A DNA stretch of 64,000 nt from Talpa occidentalis (taxonomy: Eukaryota > Chordata > Mammalia > Eulipotyphla > Talpidae): positions 75,048,740 to 75,112,739 of the forward strand of contig NW_023601322.1 of assembly GCF_014898055.3 (NCBI RefSeq), given 5' to 3'. Both the position numbers and the translations under genes were made by a program. Shown one piece after another: positions 34,346 through 46,300 of the stretch (position 1 is the stretch's first letter; each line of letters begins with the position of its first letter). Under the pieces are notes generated by a model. It saw only the letters and a program-made list of their open reading frames with translations. It had not been told where the DNA came from and ran no database searches.

Positions 34346-35500
34346 CTACCTCTAATTATCTTAAACTCTAATATCGGAGTTTAATTTGTTAAACCCTATG
34401 ATTATAAATCCTATTCCTTATTTTCCCCACTGTACCCCTGTTGTTTCAGCATTTTGGCCACAGTTCCTTCATTTTGTTTGAATTTATTAACCTCAATAAT
34501 TCTGTCTTCCTTACCTAGCTTAGATTCTGCTGTCCATCATTTCCACTGTATTCCTATCAGTCTTCTCCCATCTCCAGGCCTCTGTTTCCTTTTGTCCCAT
34601 TTGCTGATCAAAATCTTTAAACTTGGCCCAATCTGATCCAAATTCAAGCACATGAGTGTTTATTAGAGAAAATGAACTAACTGTAGTTTGTGGCCTGTAC
34701 ATATTCATAGACTTTAATCTTATGTACACTTCCAGCATTTCCCAGTAAACCTGTTTTCTAGTCAATTTATTTTCCCACAACCACTGTTCTTCTTCTTCTT
34801 TTTTTTTTAAAACTCTATACTTTCCCTATATTTTATTACCTTTCATTCATTTCTCTTGACATATTTTTCAAAGAAAATAGGACTCTTAGGCATAAATTCC
34901 CTGAACATTTTGTCTTCATATCTACAAATCTTTCATTTCCATGTTCAACTTTTCTTTCCATTCTAGTGTAGGGATTATCCTCTCTTCTATTTGAGACTAA
35001 TTCTTTCATCTGTATACTATATCTTATCCTTCACTTCATGAGAGGCCTAAATTTTCAATCACTATCTCCTTTCCACTTTACATTCTCTGTCATTAATATG
35101 TAAACATGTTCAAATGCATTCTTTTAATATCTTAAGTATCTTTCTAGTTCATGATTCCTTTTCTTTTTCTCTTCTCTTGACTGTTGTCTTAAACTCACAA
35201 TTTTCTCCGCTGTCGTTCATTCCTCAGTCTTTGGCAGACTGAACCCTATACTTACTGTTCTTTAGAATTGTCCTTGCCATGGTCACCATGACATCCACTA
35301 AAGATACTGGATGCTTTTTGGTGACTGCCATGGATTTCCTCTTTCTCTCTAAAATGCAAATCTTTCTTGATTTTCATGCGATCCCTTTCTGATTATCATT
35401 CTAAGTCTATTTGTTCTTTTATACCTTCCTTTGCATACCATAAAAGCACCATTTAATACAGGCAGTTCAGTCCATGCAAATCAGGGTGGTCTAAAGAGTC
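34346..35500 (+). repeat. Pyrimidine-rich, probable L2 remnant
   Basis: TCCTTGCCATGGTCACCATG followed by ACATCCACTAAAGATACTGG resembles the sense L2 'AAGGTCACCAATGACCTCC' region. The rest is C/T-biased and undetermined. Confidence 0.4.
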
Positions 35501-35949
35501 AGTCTCTTGTTTAGCTTAAGTCTTTCATCAATTCCTAACAGACATTTGCTAAGAATTAGACAGAAGAAAACTGAAGTTGTATTAATCCTCAAGAATTTGG
35601 GATGAAGAGATTTTATGTTGCAAGTTTCAACATGTGGACCATCTCATATGATAAGGTTAGAGTTAAGATTCTCTTAAAGAAATGATAGAACCCAAACAAG
35701 AAACGTGACTGATGCACTGTGAGGAATTGACTGTTCAGTCTGATTTAACCAACAACAAACAGCTCCCATTTCTTAGCTCCTATTTCCTATTTCTGTCCTG
35801 TCAGTTGTAGTGTGTTCAGTCAACCAGACTAATAGTGCTCATACATTTTTGTATAGTTTTAAAGTGCAAATATGTGTCACTTGACAAAACTTTGCCTGAT
35901 TTAAGCCTCAAAATGAATGGAAAAATAGAGTAATTTGTGTGTGTGTCAT

Positions 35950-36330
35950 TGTCTGATTTCTTCTGTTCATAAGCCATTCATGTTTTTGTGTATAATTCAT
36001 TCATTGTGTTTGTTGTATAGTATTCTGTAGTCTGAATATACCATAATGTATTTATCTATTCTGTTGATGAACTTTGGGTTTCCAGTTTTGACTGTTACTA
36101 ATAGTGCTGCCATGAACATTATTATATAATGATAAACTTCTCTGAAATAGAATTGCTGGGGTTTAACTACAGTTTGATTAGATTTTGTCTATTACATATT
36201 TTAAAAGGTCTCTAGAGAGATTGTGCCAGCTTTTATTCACATCAGTTTTATTTGAGAATGTCCATCATAGTTATTAATCACTTTTGTCAACTGGTTATTG
36301 TTTTATAAGCACTTCTCTGCTACTATTAAA
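35950..36330 (-). repeat. Old L1 fragment, antisense
   Basis: GTATTCTGTAGTCTGAATAT, TTGATGAACTTTGGGTTTCC and GTGCTGCCATGAACATTATT are antisense L1 ORF2 C-terminal motifs. Confidence 0.6.
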
Positions 36331-36743
36331 ATTGAAAACTTTTTCTGTTTTTACAATTCCATATTAAACAATAACAAAAGTTTTTAAAATTTGTGTTAAC
36401 CTTATCCCATCTGGGTACATGCCATGAAATCAATATGTATTTTCATTATGTTAAATGTACTTGCATATTTTTATTGTTAGCTATTTTAGATTCATATGGG
36501 ATAACTACATTTTTTTGTATAATGAGTGATACTTGTCACAGCTTTAATTTTTACTTTTTAATATAAAATGCCATGACCATGGGAGTTGTCAGCCCTGAAC
36601 TAAATGGTGGTAGTTTATGTAAAGATCTGCTTTTATTCTTTAACAATAATACTACTTTGCATTTTATTATATGTGTTTTGGTTCTAGGAATTTATGTGGA
36701 ATGCTTATCAAAAACTCTAATGAGTCTTTATTTTTTTTTAAAG
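36331..36743. other. Distal intron 1 before exon 2
   Basis: AT-rich with no recognisable repeat. It ends in the T-rich acceptor tract TATTTTTTTTTAAAG immediately before exon 2. Confidence 0.5.
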
Positions 36744-36870
36744 TTGGCCTTTGCCAGAGTTTGATCCAAGCCAAATTCGACTGATTGTTTATCAAGACTG
36801 TGAAAGACGAGGGAGAAATGTCTTGTTTGACTCCAGTGTTAAGAGAAAAAATGAGGACATATCAGTATCG
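36744..36870 (+). CDS. FNIP1: FNIP1 exon 2 (residues 31-73)
   Basis: The first base completes Ser31; then 42 codons follow, running [20 protein letters not shown] and on through [22 protein letters not shown]. The [14 protein letters not shown] block opens the conserved FNIP N-terminal (Longin-like) domain that helps dock FLCN-FNIP onto the Rag GTPases. Acceptor AAG at 36741-36743, donor TCG|GTGAGC. Enters in phase 2 and leaves in phase 0, as the neighbouring exons require. The sequence is nearly identical to the mammalian protein I recall, and no frame break is present. Confidence 0.96.
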
Positions 36871-37005
36871 GTGAGCATCATTATTGATTTGGTTGAAACT
36901 TAATGTCACATTAAGAAAAAAATGAGTAAAATTTTAATTATGGTATTTCGGTCACTTTTGAGAGCTTGCTTTTGAGATTTGTATTCTTAGAAAAATTTGA
37001 TTTTT

Positions 37006-37273
37006 CTTAAAGATTTATTTATACAATAACTGGGGCACAGGCTAGAGGCACAGGAGGGTGAGAGAATTCACCAGAGACAGAGTGGGGAGCAGAACAGGCA
37101 GATCTACTGAAAAACACTGCAGAGGGGAACAGTGGTCAAGACAGGAGGGGTCTGCCTTGCCATGTGGGTATCTCCCTGCCTGGTTGGGAATCAGACCCAC
37201 GAACCTGCGCTGCAGAGGCTGTGGACAGCTTCACAGCGCTGTGCTCAACCTGCTACGCCACCAGGGAGGCTCC
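37006..37273 (-). repeat. tRNA-headed SINE, type 2
   Basis: Antisense, 135 bp downstream of exon 2. Target duplication AAAAATTTGA at 36991-37000 and 37274-37283, extended imperfectly. The head is mutated to AGGGAGGCTCC. Confidence 0.9.
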
Positions 37274-37559
37274 AAAAATTTGATATTTTTGCTATAAGTC
37301 TGTTGTCTCATTTACAACTGCATCCTCAGCATCTACTGCAGAATATATTAGGTACTCTATTCATTTTGAGTTACTTTGATTTCCAGGTTATATAATGTCT
37401 TTCTAAATATGAACACATTTCTCAATTTTCTAGAAAGTATGCTTTGTTTTTAGATGTCTTAGCTATTCTCTAGATCCTTTTTCAATGTGATAAGAAAAAG
37501 GTATTACAAGATATTCTTAAGGTATTATTTATGAAAAAAAAGTAACTGCAAAATACTAC

Positions 37560-37965
37560 ATTAAGCAGTCTCTGCCCTCATGGTGCTTGCAGTTAGACAA
37601 CCTTTTAGGGTAGGTAGACTTTGAACAAAAAAAATTAATTAAAAAAATTCCAAATTGTAATTAAATACTGTAAAGGAAACAATCAGAATGCTTATGAAAT
37701 TTGACAGGAAGGAACATAATTTTCATTATTTTGGATAAGGTTAGTTAGGAAGTGTGGAAGTGAAATTCAGGCTGAGATCTGAAGAAATTAAAAGCATGGA
37801 ATCAGGGATGAGTGTTCCTGGTAGCAGGATTAGTAAGCACAGGACACAAGTAATTAGAAAGTTGGTGAATTGAAGGAACTGAAAGAAGGCTTTGGATGGA
37901 GTGGTAAGAAGTAATATGTAAAGTAGCTGGAGATCAAGTTGGAGAGAGATGAAGCAGGAGTGACT
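37560..37965 (-). repeat. L2 LINE 3' region, antisense
   Basis: CTGCCCTCATGGTGCTTGCA, GGCTGAGATCTGAAGAAAT and GAGTGTTCCTGGTAGCAGG follow the antisense L2 3' order. The 99-codon minus frame over it is L2-derived, not a gene. Confidence 0.65.
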
Positions 37966-38069
37966 CTTAGTGTCTCTTATTAGACAAAGGTGGGGGGGGG
38001 GGACAGAAAACAGACAATTTGGCTGATTTCTAAACTGCATGCTCCCTTACATGTGTATGCTGCCTCACA

Positions 38070-39830
38070 TACCGTCATGTCCTGCATAATGATTCAGTCT
38101 ACAACAGACCACTAAATGGTGGTGATCCCAGTTTCTATCATCTAGCTGTTAAAATATTGTAACATTTAAGCCAGCAGCAGCCTCAAACGTCTCCTGTGTC
38201 TCGGTACCGTAATTTCCTATTGTGTTTGATTTAATATCAAGTTGTTTTGTTCATAGTGGCCCTAAGTATACAAAGTCCACTGCTAATATGGCTAGAAATA
38301 GGCTACACTGAGTGAGTGACTTGGAAACAAAATTGAAAGTGATTAAGTGCTATGAAAATGGAAAACCAGTAATGGTTATTGCTCACTAGTCAGGCATGCC
38401 CCATTTCACCATTGCTAACATCTTGAAGAATAACAACAAAGTGGTGGGAACTCTTAAAGGATCTGCTTCATTGAAAGCAAGAAGATTGACAAAAATTTGA
38501 AAAGGGTCTATATCAGATATGGAGAAACTTCCAATAACCTGCACTGAAGAAAAGATACAGGTATCTCCGTTTTGGCACCATCATGACCAACATTTGCAAT
38601 GTTGAAAGAAAAGACTCTTCTCAACTGCAGGGTTGAATTTACTGCTTTTCTTGTGGGTGGTTTAAATGATGCAGGAATCATTATTTATTACATAATGTGA
38701 AAGTGAGTGGTGAACCTATGAGCAATGATGTAAAGACAGCTGAGAAATTTTTCTAGAATCTAGATAAGCTGATTGTAGAGGAAAATTACTTACTTGCCAG
38801 AGCCAATCTTTGCTATGGTAAACCTCCCTATTCTGGAAATGGATACCTGAAAGGACTTTGTTCCATAAGGAAGCCAAGTCAGTGCCAGATTTCAAGGCTT
38901 TTAAGGACAGGATAACAGTCTTATTTGGGCGCAGTATTGCAGGTTAACCCTTTGTAACCTGGCAGAGTGAAAAATCCAAGGTCTTTAGACATATGAGTAA
39001 GCACACACTGCCAGTGTATCACAGGAGCAATAAGAAGTCATGAATGACCCAGCCCCTCTTCCAAGACTCCTTTCTGAATTGCTGTGCCATTGAAATGGAG
39101 AAGTGCTATTTGGAGAAACATGCTTTCAAGATTTTGCTTATTGTTGGTATTGCTCCCAGACATCCCTTTATTGGTGATCTTGATTCCATTATTAAAGTGG
39201 TGTTTCTCTCTCCAAACACCACTTCTTTGATCTGACCAATGGATCAAGAAGTTCTAGCAGCTTTTTAAAACCTACTACCTGAGAGCAACTTGGCCCAGGC
39301 TATTACTACAACTGAGGAACACTGATGCAATTCTACAAGGATTACAATATTGGTGACTGCAACAAGAATCTTATTTGGGCTTTGGGTGATGTCACTAAGG
39401 AGTCTATGTTTGGCATCTGGGAGAATACACTCAAGAGTTTCTTCCATGGGGCCTCCCCGGTGGCGCAGCGGTTGAGCGCTGGGTTGCGAAGCTGCCCGCA
39501 GCCTCTGCGGCGCCGGTTCGATCCCCGGCTGCTCCCCGGCCACCAGAGGAGGGTCCCACATGGCACGCAGACCTCTCCTGCCGCCCGCTGCTCCCCTCAG
39601 CAGTGTTCTTCGGTCCTTCTGCCTGCTCTGCTCGCCGCTCTGGCTCTGGTGAATTCTCTCACCCTCCCACGCTTCTGACTGTACCCAGTGCGTGTATAAA
39701 CAAAAACAAACAAAAACAAACAAATAAATAAAAACATGCCTCTATAAAAAAAATTCTTTAAAAAAAAAAAAAAAAGAGTTTCTTCCATGACTTCAAAAGA
39801 TTTTGCTAAGGATGAAAAGGTTGGAAAAAA
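38070..39830 (+). pseudogene. Tigger-like (pogo superfamily) DNA transposon, dead transposase
   Basis: The left end resembles a Tigger terminal region: CCGTCATGTCCTGCATAATG, then ACAGACCACTAAATGGTGG. From about 38323 a frame gives a CENP-B/Tigger helix-turn-helix-like stretch (KLKVIKCYENGKPVMVIAH, then a stop, then TIANILKNNNKVVGTLKG). Downstream, 39044-39235 encodes part of the DDE domain ending VVFLSPNTTSLI, the well-known pogo/CENP-B 'PNTTSL' signature, followed after a stop by PMDQEV. Multiple stops and frameshifts are present, and a young SINE (39449-39774) splits the 3' part. Clearly non-functional. No right terminal repeat was identified. Confidence 0.8.
39449..39774 (+). repeat. tRNA-headed SINE, type 3b with extended tail (very young)
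   Basis: Sense copy inside the Tigger fossil, with perfect 15-bp target duplication AGAGTTTCTTCCATG at 39434-39448 and 39775-39789. Head, A-box and B-box-like elements (GGTTCGATCCCC) are intact. The tail is (AAAAC)n, then AAATAAATAAAAACATGCCT, CTAT and poly(A). Confidence 0.95.
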
Positions 39831-39842
39831 AACCACCATGTA

Positions 39843-40108
39843 GGGCCTCCCCTGGTGGCACAGTGGTTGAGCGCTGGGCTGAGAAGCTGCCTGCAGCTTT
39901 TGCAGTGCCGGTTCGATCCCTGGCCACTGGCAAGGCTCCCACATGGCGCGACAGACCTCTCCTGCCGTGCCCGCTGCTCCTCTCAGCAGTGTATTTCGTC
40001 AGTCTGCCTGTTTTGTTCCTCGCTCTGGCTCTGGTGAATTCTCTCACCCTTCCGCGCTTCTGACTGTACCCAGTGCTTGTATAAATAAATAAAGCTTTAA
40101 AAAAAAAA
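39843..40108 (+). repeat. tRNA-headed SINE, type 3a
   Basis: Sense copy 54 bp beyond the previous SINE's target site. Target duplications ACCACCATGTA (39832-39842) and ATCACCATGTA (40109-40119), one mismatch. Confidence 0.93.
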
Positions 40109-40179
40109 ATCACCATGTACTCTGTATCATTACTACAATAATAGAACTGTTTATTTCTCAGAATGTATATCCATTTTTT

Positions 40180-40447
40180 TTTTTTTAAGATTTATTTTTT
40201 CTATACAAGAACCCTGGGGTACAGGCCAGATGTGCGGGAGGGTGAGAGGATTCACCAGAGACAGAGCGGGGAACAGAACAGGCAGACTGATTGAAATACA
40301 CTGCTGAGGGGAGCAGTAGGCGAGATAGGAGAGATCTGCTGTGCCATGTGGGTATCTCTGTGGCCGGCCGGGATCGAACCCGCACTGCAGAAGCTGCAGA
40401 TAGCTTCACAGTGCTGCGCTCAACCACCTGTGCCACCAGGGAGGCCC
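40180..40447 (-). repeat. tRNA-headed SINE, type 2
   Basis: Antisense. ATATCCATT before and ATATCTCCATT after look like an imperfect target duplication. Head ACCAGGGAGGCCC is complete. Confidence 0.9.
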
Positions 40448-40779
40448 ATATCTCCATTGTTAAATGATTCATGACTGTATCTTGATCCTTTTTAGTTATA
40501 GTTAGGAAGTTTATTATCAAAATCTTGCAAATGCTCCTATGAAGACTTCATATGTTCCCTTTTAACAGTACAGAACACATTGAAATACCTGTTGTTCTTC
40601 TCTGTTATAAGCTATTTAAATCTTCAGGTGATTTAAATCCTCAGGTGTACTGAGGTACATAAAGTTGAGCAAATACAAAGGCAAAGGATGTTCTTAAGGA
40701 ACATTCAACATCATAAAATTGTCCATTCTTTCTATGCTGTTTTATAAAATAATCTTATCCCTATAAATATACCATTTTT

Positions 40780-42060
40780 TTTAAGTGGGGGTAGTAACTG
40801 TACCAGATAGTTAATTTTGAAGTTCATATAGAAAAAAAAATAGCAGTAATTGGTTAGAAAACTGAAAAAGAAGGGTGAGGATGATAAACTAGCCTTTTCA
40901 GATTTGAAAATATACTGTAAATGACTTATTACAAATAAATAGATAAAATAGGGGGTCAGAAGTAGATCTAAATACACATAGTAATTTAGTTTATGATAAA
41001 GGCATCATATATCATTAGGGAAATGATTAATGATATTGAGACAACCATTTGAAAGGAAAATAAATTTAAATTCATATTTCAAGTGTATCAGATATTTAGA
41101 TGTAACAAAATAAAATTATAACAATTTAAAAAAGTGGATTCCTGTTATAAAGTGGCAACCTTTCTATATACGAACCCCAGAAGTCATAAAGTGAAAAACT
41201 GATAAGTTTGGCCAATAAATTAAGGGAAAACCCCTCACAAACTTGAGTATAAAAAAAAAAGGCCAAAAACAAAAACAAGCAGGAAAAAACAACAAATATC
41301 CAAAACAACACCACCTCCTCAAGAAAAGTTAAAATACAAATGATATCCTGGGAAAACTCTTATAAATGGTAACTTTCTATAAAAAGAGTTCCTAGAAATC
41401 AAGAGAGGAGAACCACCGGTGGGAAATTGGGTAAAGGACAAAAGCAGAATCTTACCTTCATTTGGAAAAAAAAAAAAAGAAAACTATGAGATTTTAGTCC
41501 TTTCCTTTTAGATTAGCAACAACTCAAACATTGAATGACAATATTTTGCTGTTAAAGAGTGAAATGTTACAATTTCTATAGAGGGTTATCTGACCAATAT
41601 CTACCAAAAAATATGATGTATACTTAAGTTTTGATACCACACATAGTTCCATGAGCAATGTCATTAACAGATGACTGCTTAAATAAGCTGTAGTAGTATT
41701 TTTTTTAAAGATTTATTTATTTATGCAAGCACTGGTTACAGTCAGAAGCGTGAGAGGGTAAGAGAATTCACCAGAGCCAGAGCGGAAAGCAGAGCAGGCA
41801 GACTGACTTAAGTACACTGCTGAGGGGAGCAGTGGGCAGCAGGAGAGGTCTGCGCGCCATGTGGGACCCTCGCCCAGTGGCTGGGGATTGAACCGGCACT
41901 GCAGAGGCTGTGGGCAGCTTTGCAACCTTCAACCGCTGCGCCACCGGAGAGGCCCTATAGTAGAATTTACCCACTGAAATATCAATACTATGCAGCTGTG
42001 TATATTTAAAAAAAATAAAGAATGGGAATAATTTTTAAAAATTCAAGGGAAGATTCTCCA
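40780..42060 (+). repeat. Old L1 ORF2 3' part, sense (SINE-split)
   Basis: Sense L1 phrases in order: TTTATGATAAAGGCATCATA, CCCCAGAAGTCATAAAGTG, TCCTAGAAATCAAGAGAGG, ATTGGGTAAAGGACAAAAGC, and after the SINE, CAATACTATGCAGCTGTGTA. ORF2 C-terminal coding remnant with many frame breaks. Confidence 0.7.
41701..41955 (-). repeat. tRNA-headed SINE, type 3a
   Basis: Antisense, inserted in the old sense L1. Diverged flanks TGTAGTAGTATTT and CTATAGTAGAATTT. A small deletion near the head (CAACCTTCAACCGC). Confidence 0.9.
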
Positions 42061-43850
42061 TAGTATTAGCAGAAAATTAAAGAACGGCAGACCTGGATTA
42101 CTTATCTTTCCTGTTAGAGATGTGGAAAGGTAACATTATGCTTTAAACTTAAATTTGCTGAAAGGAATATTGGAAGGATAACACTAAACTTGTCAAATGA
42201 TTGTGTATTAAGAATATGTGGAGTGGGAGATAGGGTAGGCAAAGAAGGTAGAGCCTAGACTTCCTTAGGTATATTTCTTTGTAATGTTTTGACTTGAATC
42301 CCCTAAGTGGATTGCTTATATACAACTTAATATTTAAAAAATGCATGTGAAAGACTTTTATAAACTGAGAAATACCGTGTAAGTGCCAGTTATCAATCTG
42401 AATTTCATTTGTGATGTAGAATTTTACAACATGGAATACAATTATGTGTCCAGGTGAAAGTCTTGCCTGACACCAGATAGCAACATCTAAGTGGGATAAG
42501 TAGAGCATCTATCCTGAGTATCTGAGCCCAAGGAAAACATCCATGCAGGGAGAGGAATGGTAGGGAAATGATAGCCTAGTTACGTGCAAGGGAGTTGATA
42601 AAACATATATGTTAAGGACAATGAGAATCCTGTTTTTCTTAATGTCAGGTAGTTTGAATAAGGAAAGGGAGACAATTAGAGCTCTGTGGTATGGATTGGA
42701 ATGGGAGATTGTTGTGTGAATTTATGCATACACAATGTATATGCATCAACACAATAAATGTAGATACAAATGTGTGTATTCTATTGTAGCTTTGTCCACG
42801 GAGAGGGTCTACAAGCAATGAGAAATATCTCCCTTTTAGAGCTCCTCTAAATTCCATCTTTTGCTGAGGAACCAGGTCTCCTTGGAGAAATGACTGGTCC
42901 TTGTACTGGGGCAAGGAAAGAAAAAGATTAGCCTGGACCTTACTGTGTTGAAAGCTTAGTGAATAATGGGAACATATCACAGGACATAGAAGCCAGCTTG
43001 AAGGGGTTCTCAGTGGTCAGATTGGGAAAATTTTAGCATAACAATAAATAATAGTAGCAGATTATAACCTGTTGATTAAAACAGGAAACCATGACACTAT
43101 ATTGATATAAATTAATAAATTTGAGAGTTCGTTGAGAAACAGCATACTTTTAGCATTTAAAGAGCATATGATTTCATAATCTCCCCTGACCAAAATATTA
43201 AATGCAAAGAGGAAAAATGTTTGTTTATAATGGAGAGTCTTGGTAAGTGATCATCAGTATCAAAAATATCACCAGTGGAACAATTCAAAATCATGCCAAA
43301 TGATAAGGTTTAGTGAGAAGAATACAGTTCTTCACAGTAATTCTGTGATACTACATCCTTGGATATATAAGCTTAATCTTAGCATAAGGAAATATCTGCA
43401 AAATAACTGTCCTGTAATCTTCACAAATGTCAAGGTCATGCAAGTCAGAGACTGAGAAACTTCCCATACTGAAGGAGGCTAAAGAGATAAAACAAATAAA
43501 TGCAATTCAATATAGTGAACTGGAGATACTTTTCCTTTATAGGATGTTATTAAGATTTTATTGGAGTCTAAGGTTTAGGTGGTTATAATGCATCAGTGAT
43601 GATTTCCCAAATTTTTGGCTATATTGAGAATATATAAAGAAATCTTTTTTTGAAAGGAAATATCATTAAAATATTCAGTTGATAGGGTATCAGGTGGGAA
43701 ACTTATTCGCATTCAGGTCACGGAAAATTCTTTAAACTGAATTTGTAACTTATTTGGGATTGTTTGAAAATGTTAAAATATTAATAAAAATTATGGTTTA
43801 TAAAATTACAGGTTTTTCCCAGTGATGTTTATAACATTTCTTTTTAATTA
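42061..43850. other. Intron 2, nothing recognised
   Basis: About 1.8 kb of AT-rich sequence. Minus-strand frames of 119 (42149-42508) and 111 codons (42645-42980) show no domain and have no codon or splice support. May be decayed LINE 3' UTR, but I cannot place it. Confidence 0.3.
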
Positions 43851-44140
43851 TTTTTTATTAATTATTTTCTTGCATCTTTGCTAATTTATGAAAAGTATTT
43901 TATTTCTTCCCTCAGTTGCAGCCCCCTTAGCACCTATAATTCATCATCACAGTTTTTTTTGTGCTCTTCCATTCCATTTGGACCCCTCTCACTGCTCCTT
44001 CCCTGCTGTATGCCTTAGATCTATGGTCAGCGTTGCAAGTTTTGTCTTTTCCTTACTCTTTGGTTGGTTTCTCTATATTCCACATATAAGTGAAACCATC
44101 CGATAGTTACCATTTTCCTTCTGACTTTTTCCCTTAGCAC
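43851..44140 (-). repeat. L1 3' end, antisense (part 1)
   Basis: AGTTGCAGCCCCCTTAGCAC and TCCACATATAAGTGAAACCA are antisense L1 3' UTR/ORF2 end. Continues beyond the SINE at 44141. Confidence 0.7.
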
Positions 44141-44419
44141 AATCTTTTTTTTTTTTTTTTTAATAGAGGCATGTTTTATTTATTTGTTTGTTTGTTTGTT
44201 TATACATGCACTGGGTACAGTCAGAAGCGCGGGAGGGTGAGAGAATTCACCAGAGCCAGAGCGGGGAGCAGAACAGGCAGTGGGCGGCAGGAGAGGTCTG
44301 CGCGCCATGTGGGACCCTCCTCCGGTGGCTGGGGAGCAGCCGGGGATCGAACCGGCGCCGCAGAGGCCGCGGGCAGCCTCACAACCCAGCGCTCAACCGC
44401 TGCACCACCGGGGAGGCCC
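44141..44419 (-). repeat. tRNA-headed SINE, type 3b with extended tail, internal deletion
   Basis: Antisense within L1. Extended tail read inverted as TTAATAGAGGCATGTTTTAT plus TTTG repeats. About 30 bases are lost between two CAG-containing repeats (AACAGGCAGTGGGCGGCAGG). Confidence 0.93.
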
Positions 44420-46300
44420 TCTCATGTGGTTTTGATTTGCATTTTCTGATAAGTGATTTTGAAAACTTTTTCATATGTCTGTTGGCCATTTGCATTTCTG
44501 TTTAAGAGAAATATCTTTTTAGCTCTTCTGCCCAGCTTTTGGTTGGGTTGTTTGCTTTTTTTTTTGTTGAGCTGTGTAAGCTCTTTGTAGATCTTTGACA
44601 TCAGTCCCTTATCAGATCTATGGTGTGCAGATATATTCTCCCATTCCATAGGGTGTCTCTTTGTCTTGGTTACTGTACAGAACCTTTTTAGTCTGATGTA
44701 GTTCCAGCTGTTTATAATCTTTATTTTCTTTGCTTCTGGAAACAAGCCCTACAAGATGTTTCAGACACTTGTGTCATGGAGTGTTTTACTGTGTTTTCTT
44801 TTACATGTTTTATGATTTCAGGTTTTATTCCAAGTCTTTGTCCATTTTGAGTTGATTTTTGTGTATGTTGTGTGGTAGTGATGTAGTTTCATTGTTTTGA
44901 AATGCCGGTCCGGTTTTCAGAGCACCATTTACTGAAGAGACTTTCCTTGTTTCAGTGTATATTCTTTGTTCTTTTTTCATAGATTAGTTCACCATATATG
45001 TATTTTTATATGTGGACTTTCAGTTCAGTTCCATTGTTCTGTGTGTCTGTTTTTGTTTCATACCATGCTGTTTTTATTATTATGACTTTGTATAGTTTGA
45101 AATCTGGGAGTCTAATACCTCCATTCTTCCCCTCTTTAGCAGGAGAACTTTGATGATTCTGGGGTTTTTTGTGATTCCCTATTAACTTTAGCAATATTTT
45201 TTCATTTCTTTGAAGAATGCCATTGAGAGTTTTATTGGAATTGCATTGAAACTGTAAATTGTTTTTGGTAAGATGGCCATTTTGATAATGCTGCTTCTTT
45301 TGATACATGAGCAGGGAATGTTTTTCCATTTCTTTGTGAATTCTTTTTATTTCTTTTAACACTGTTTTATAATTTTCCTTGTATAGATCTTTCACCTCCT
45401 TTGTTAGATTTATTCCCAGGTATTTAATTTTTTTGAGTACAATTGTAAACGGGGTGTTTTCTTAAATTTTTCTCTTCAGATTTACGTATAGGAAGGTTAC
45501 TGATTTTTGTGTATTGATTTTGTAACCTGGTTACTCTACTGAACTGGTTTATTATTTTAATTAGTTTTTCTGTAGATATTTATATATATCATCATATCAT
45601 CAGCAAATAATGATAGCTTTGCTTCTTGATTCCCAGTTTGGATTCCTTTTATGTCTTTCTCATGCTTAATTGCTCTAGCTAGGAATTCTAGTATTATATT
45701 AAAAAGCAGTGGTGAGAGGGACATCCTTATCTTGTCCTAGATCTTAGTGGAAAAGCTTTCAGTTCTTCAGTATTTAGAATGATGTTAGCTGTGGGTTTGC
45801 CATATATGGCTTTAATTATGTTAAGACATGTTCCTTTCATCTGAAATTTTTCATGAGCCTTCATCATAAATGGATGTTGAACTTTATCAGATGCTGTCTT
45901 GGCATCTATTGAAGTGATCATAAAGTTTATTTTTCTTTTATTTGATGTGGTGAATTGCATTAATTGGTTTTGAGATGCTGAACCATCTTTGTGTCCCTGG
46001 AATAAATCCCATGTGGTCATGGTATATAATCCTTTTGATGTATTGTTGGACTTCGTTTGTTAAGATTTTATTGAGGATTTTAGCTACTGTGTTCATTAGG
46101 GAGATTGATTGGTCTGTAATTTTCTTTTTTTTGTTTGGTTTTGATCAGTGTGATGTCTGTCTAATAAAATGTGTTTGGTAGTATTCCTTTCTGAATTTTT
46201 TGAAAGAGTTTTAGTAGTAGGATAGGCATTAGTTTATCTTTGTTTATTGGAATTCCCTTGTATATTCTATTTCTTAACATAAGTAAGGGATATTGTTTGT
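44420..46300 (-). repeat. L1 ORF2 fragment, antisense (part 2)
   Basis: Minus-strand frames give L1 ORF2 protein pieces: INSWNYIRLKRFCTVTKTKR (44422-44745), a reverse-transcriptase thumb-region piece (45006-45395) and MITSIDAKTASDKVQHPFM (45727-46020). Frameshifts separate them. 5'-truncated near 46300. Confidence 0.88.

Larger units (their letters stand above)
3416..36743 (+). other. FNIP1: FNIP1 intron 1 (33.3 kb)
   Basis: Bounded by GTAGGG and a T-rich tract ending TTTAAAG. Its first 450 bases are still CpG-rich. The rest is AT-rich and packed with SINE insertions, MIR and L2 fossils and antisense old L1 3' ends, listed separately. No coding exon was found in it. Confidence 0.85.

Noticed and set aside
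37741..38040. Minus-strand 99-codon frame
   Set aside because: It lies within an antisense L2 3' fragment; the Leu-rich translation comes from that repeat.
39044..39235. 63-codon frame as a domesticated transposase exon
   Set aside because: Stops and frameshifts flank it on both sides, no splice sites frame it, and it fits inside a decayed Tigger-like element.
42149..42980. Minus-strand frames of 119 and 111 codons in intron 2
   Set aside because: No recognisable domain, codon pattern or splice sites; AT-rich context. Length is compatible with chance.
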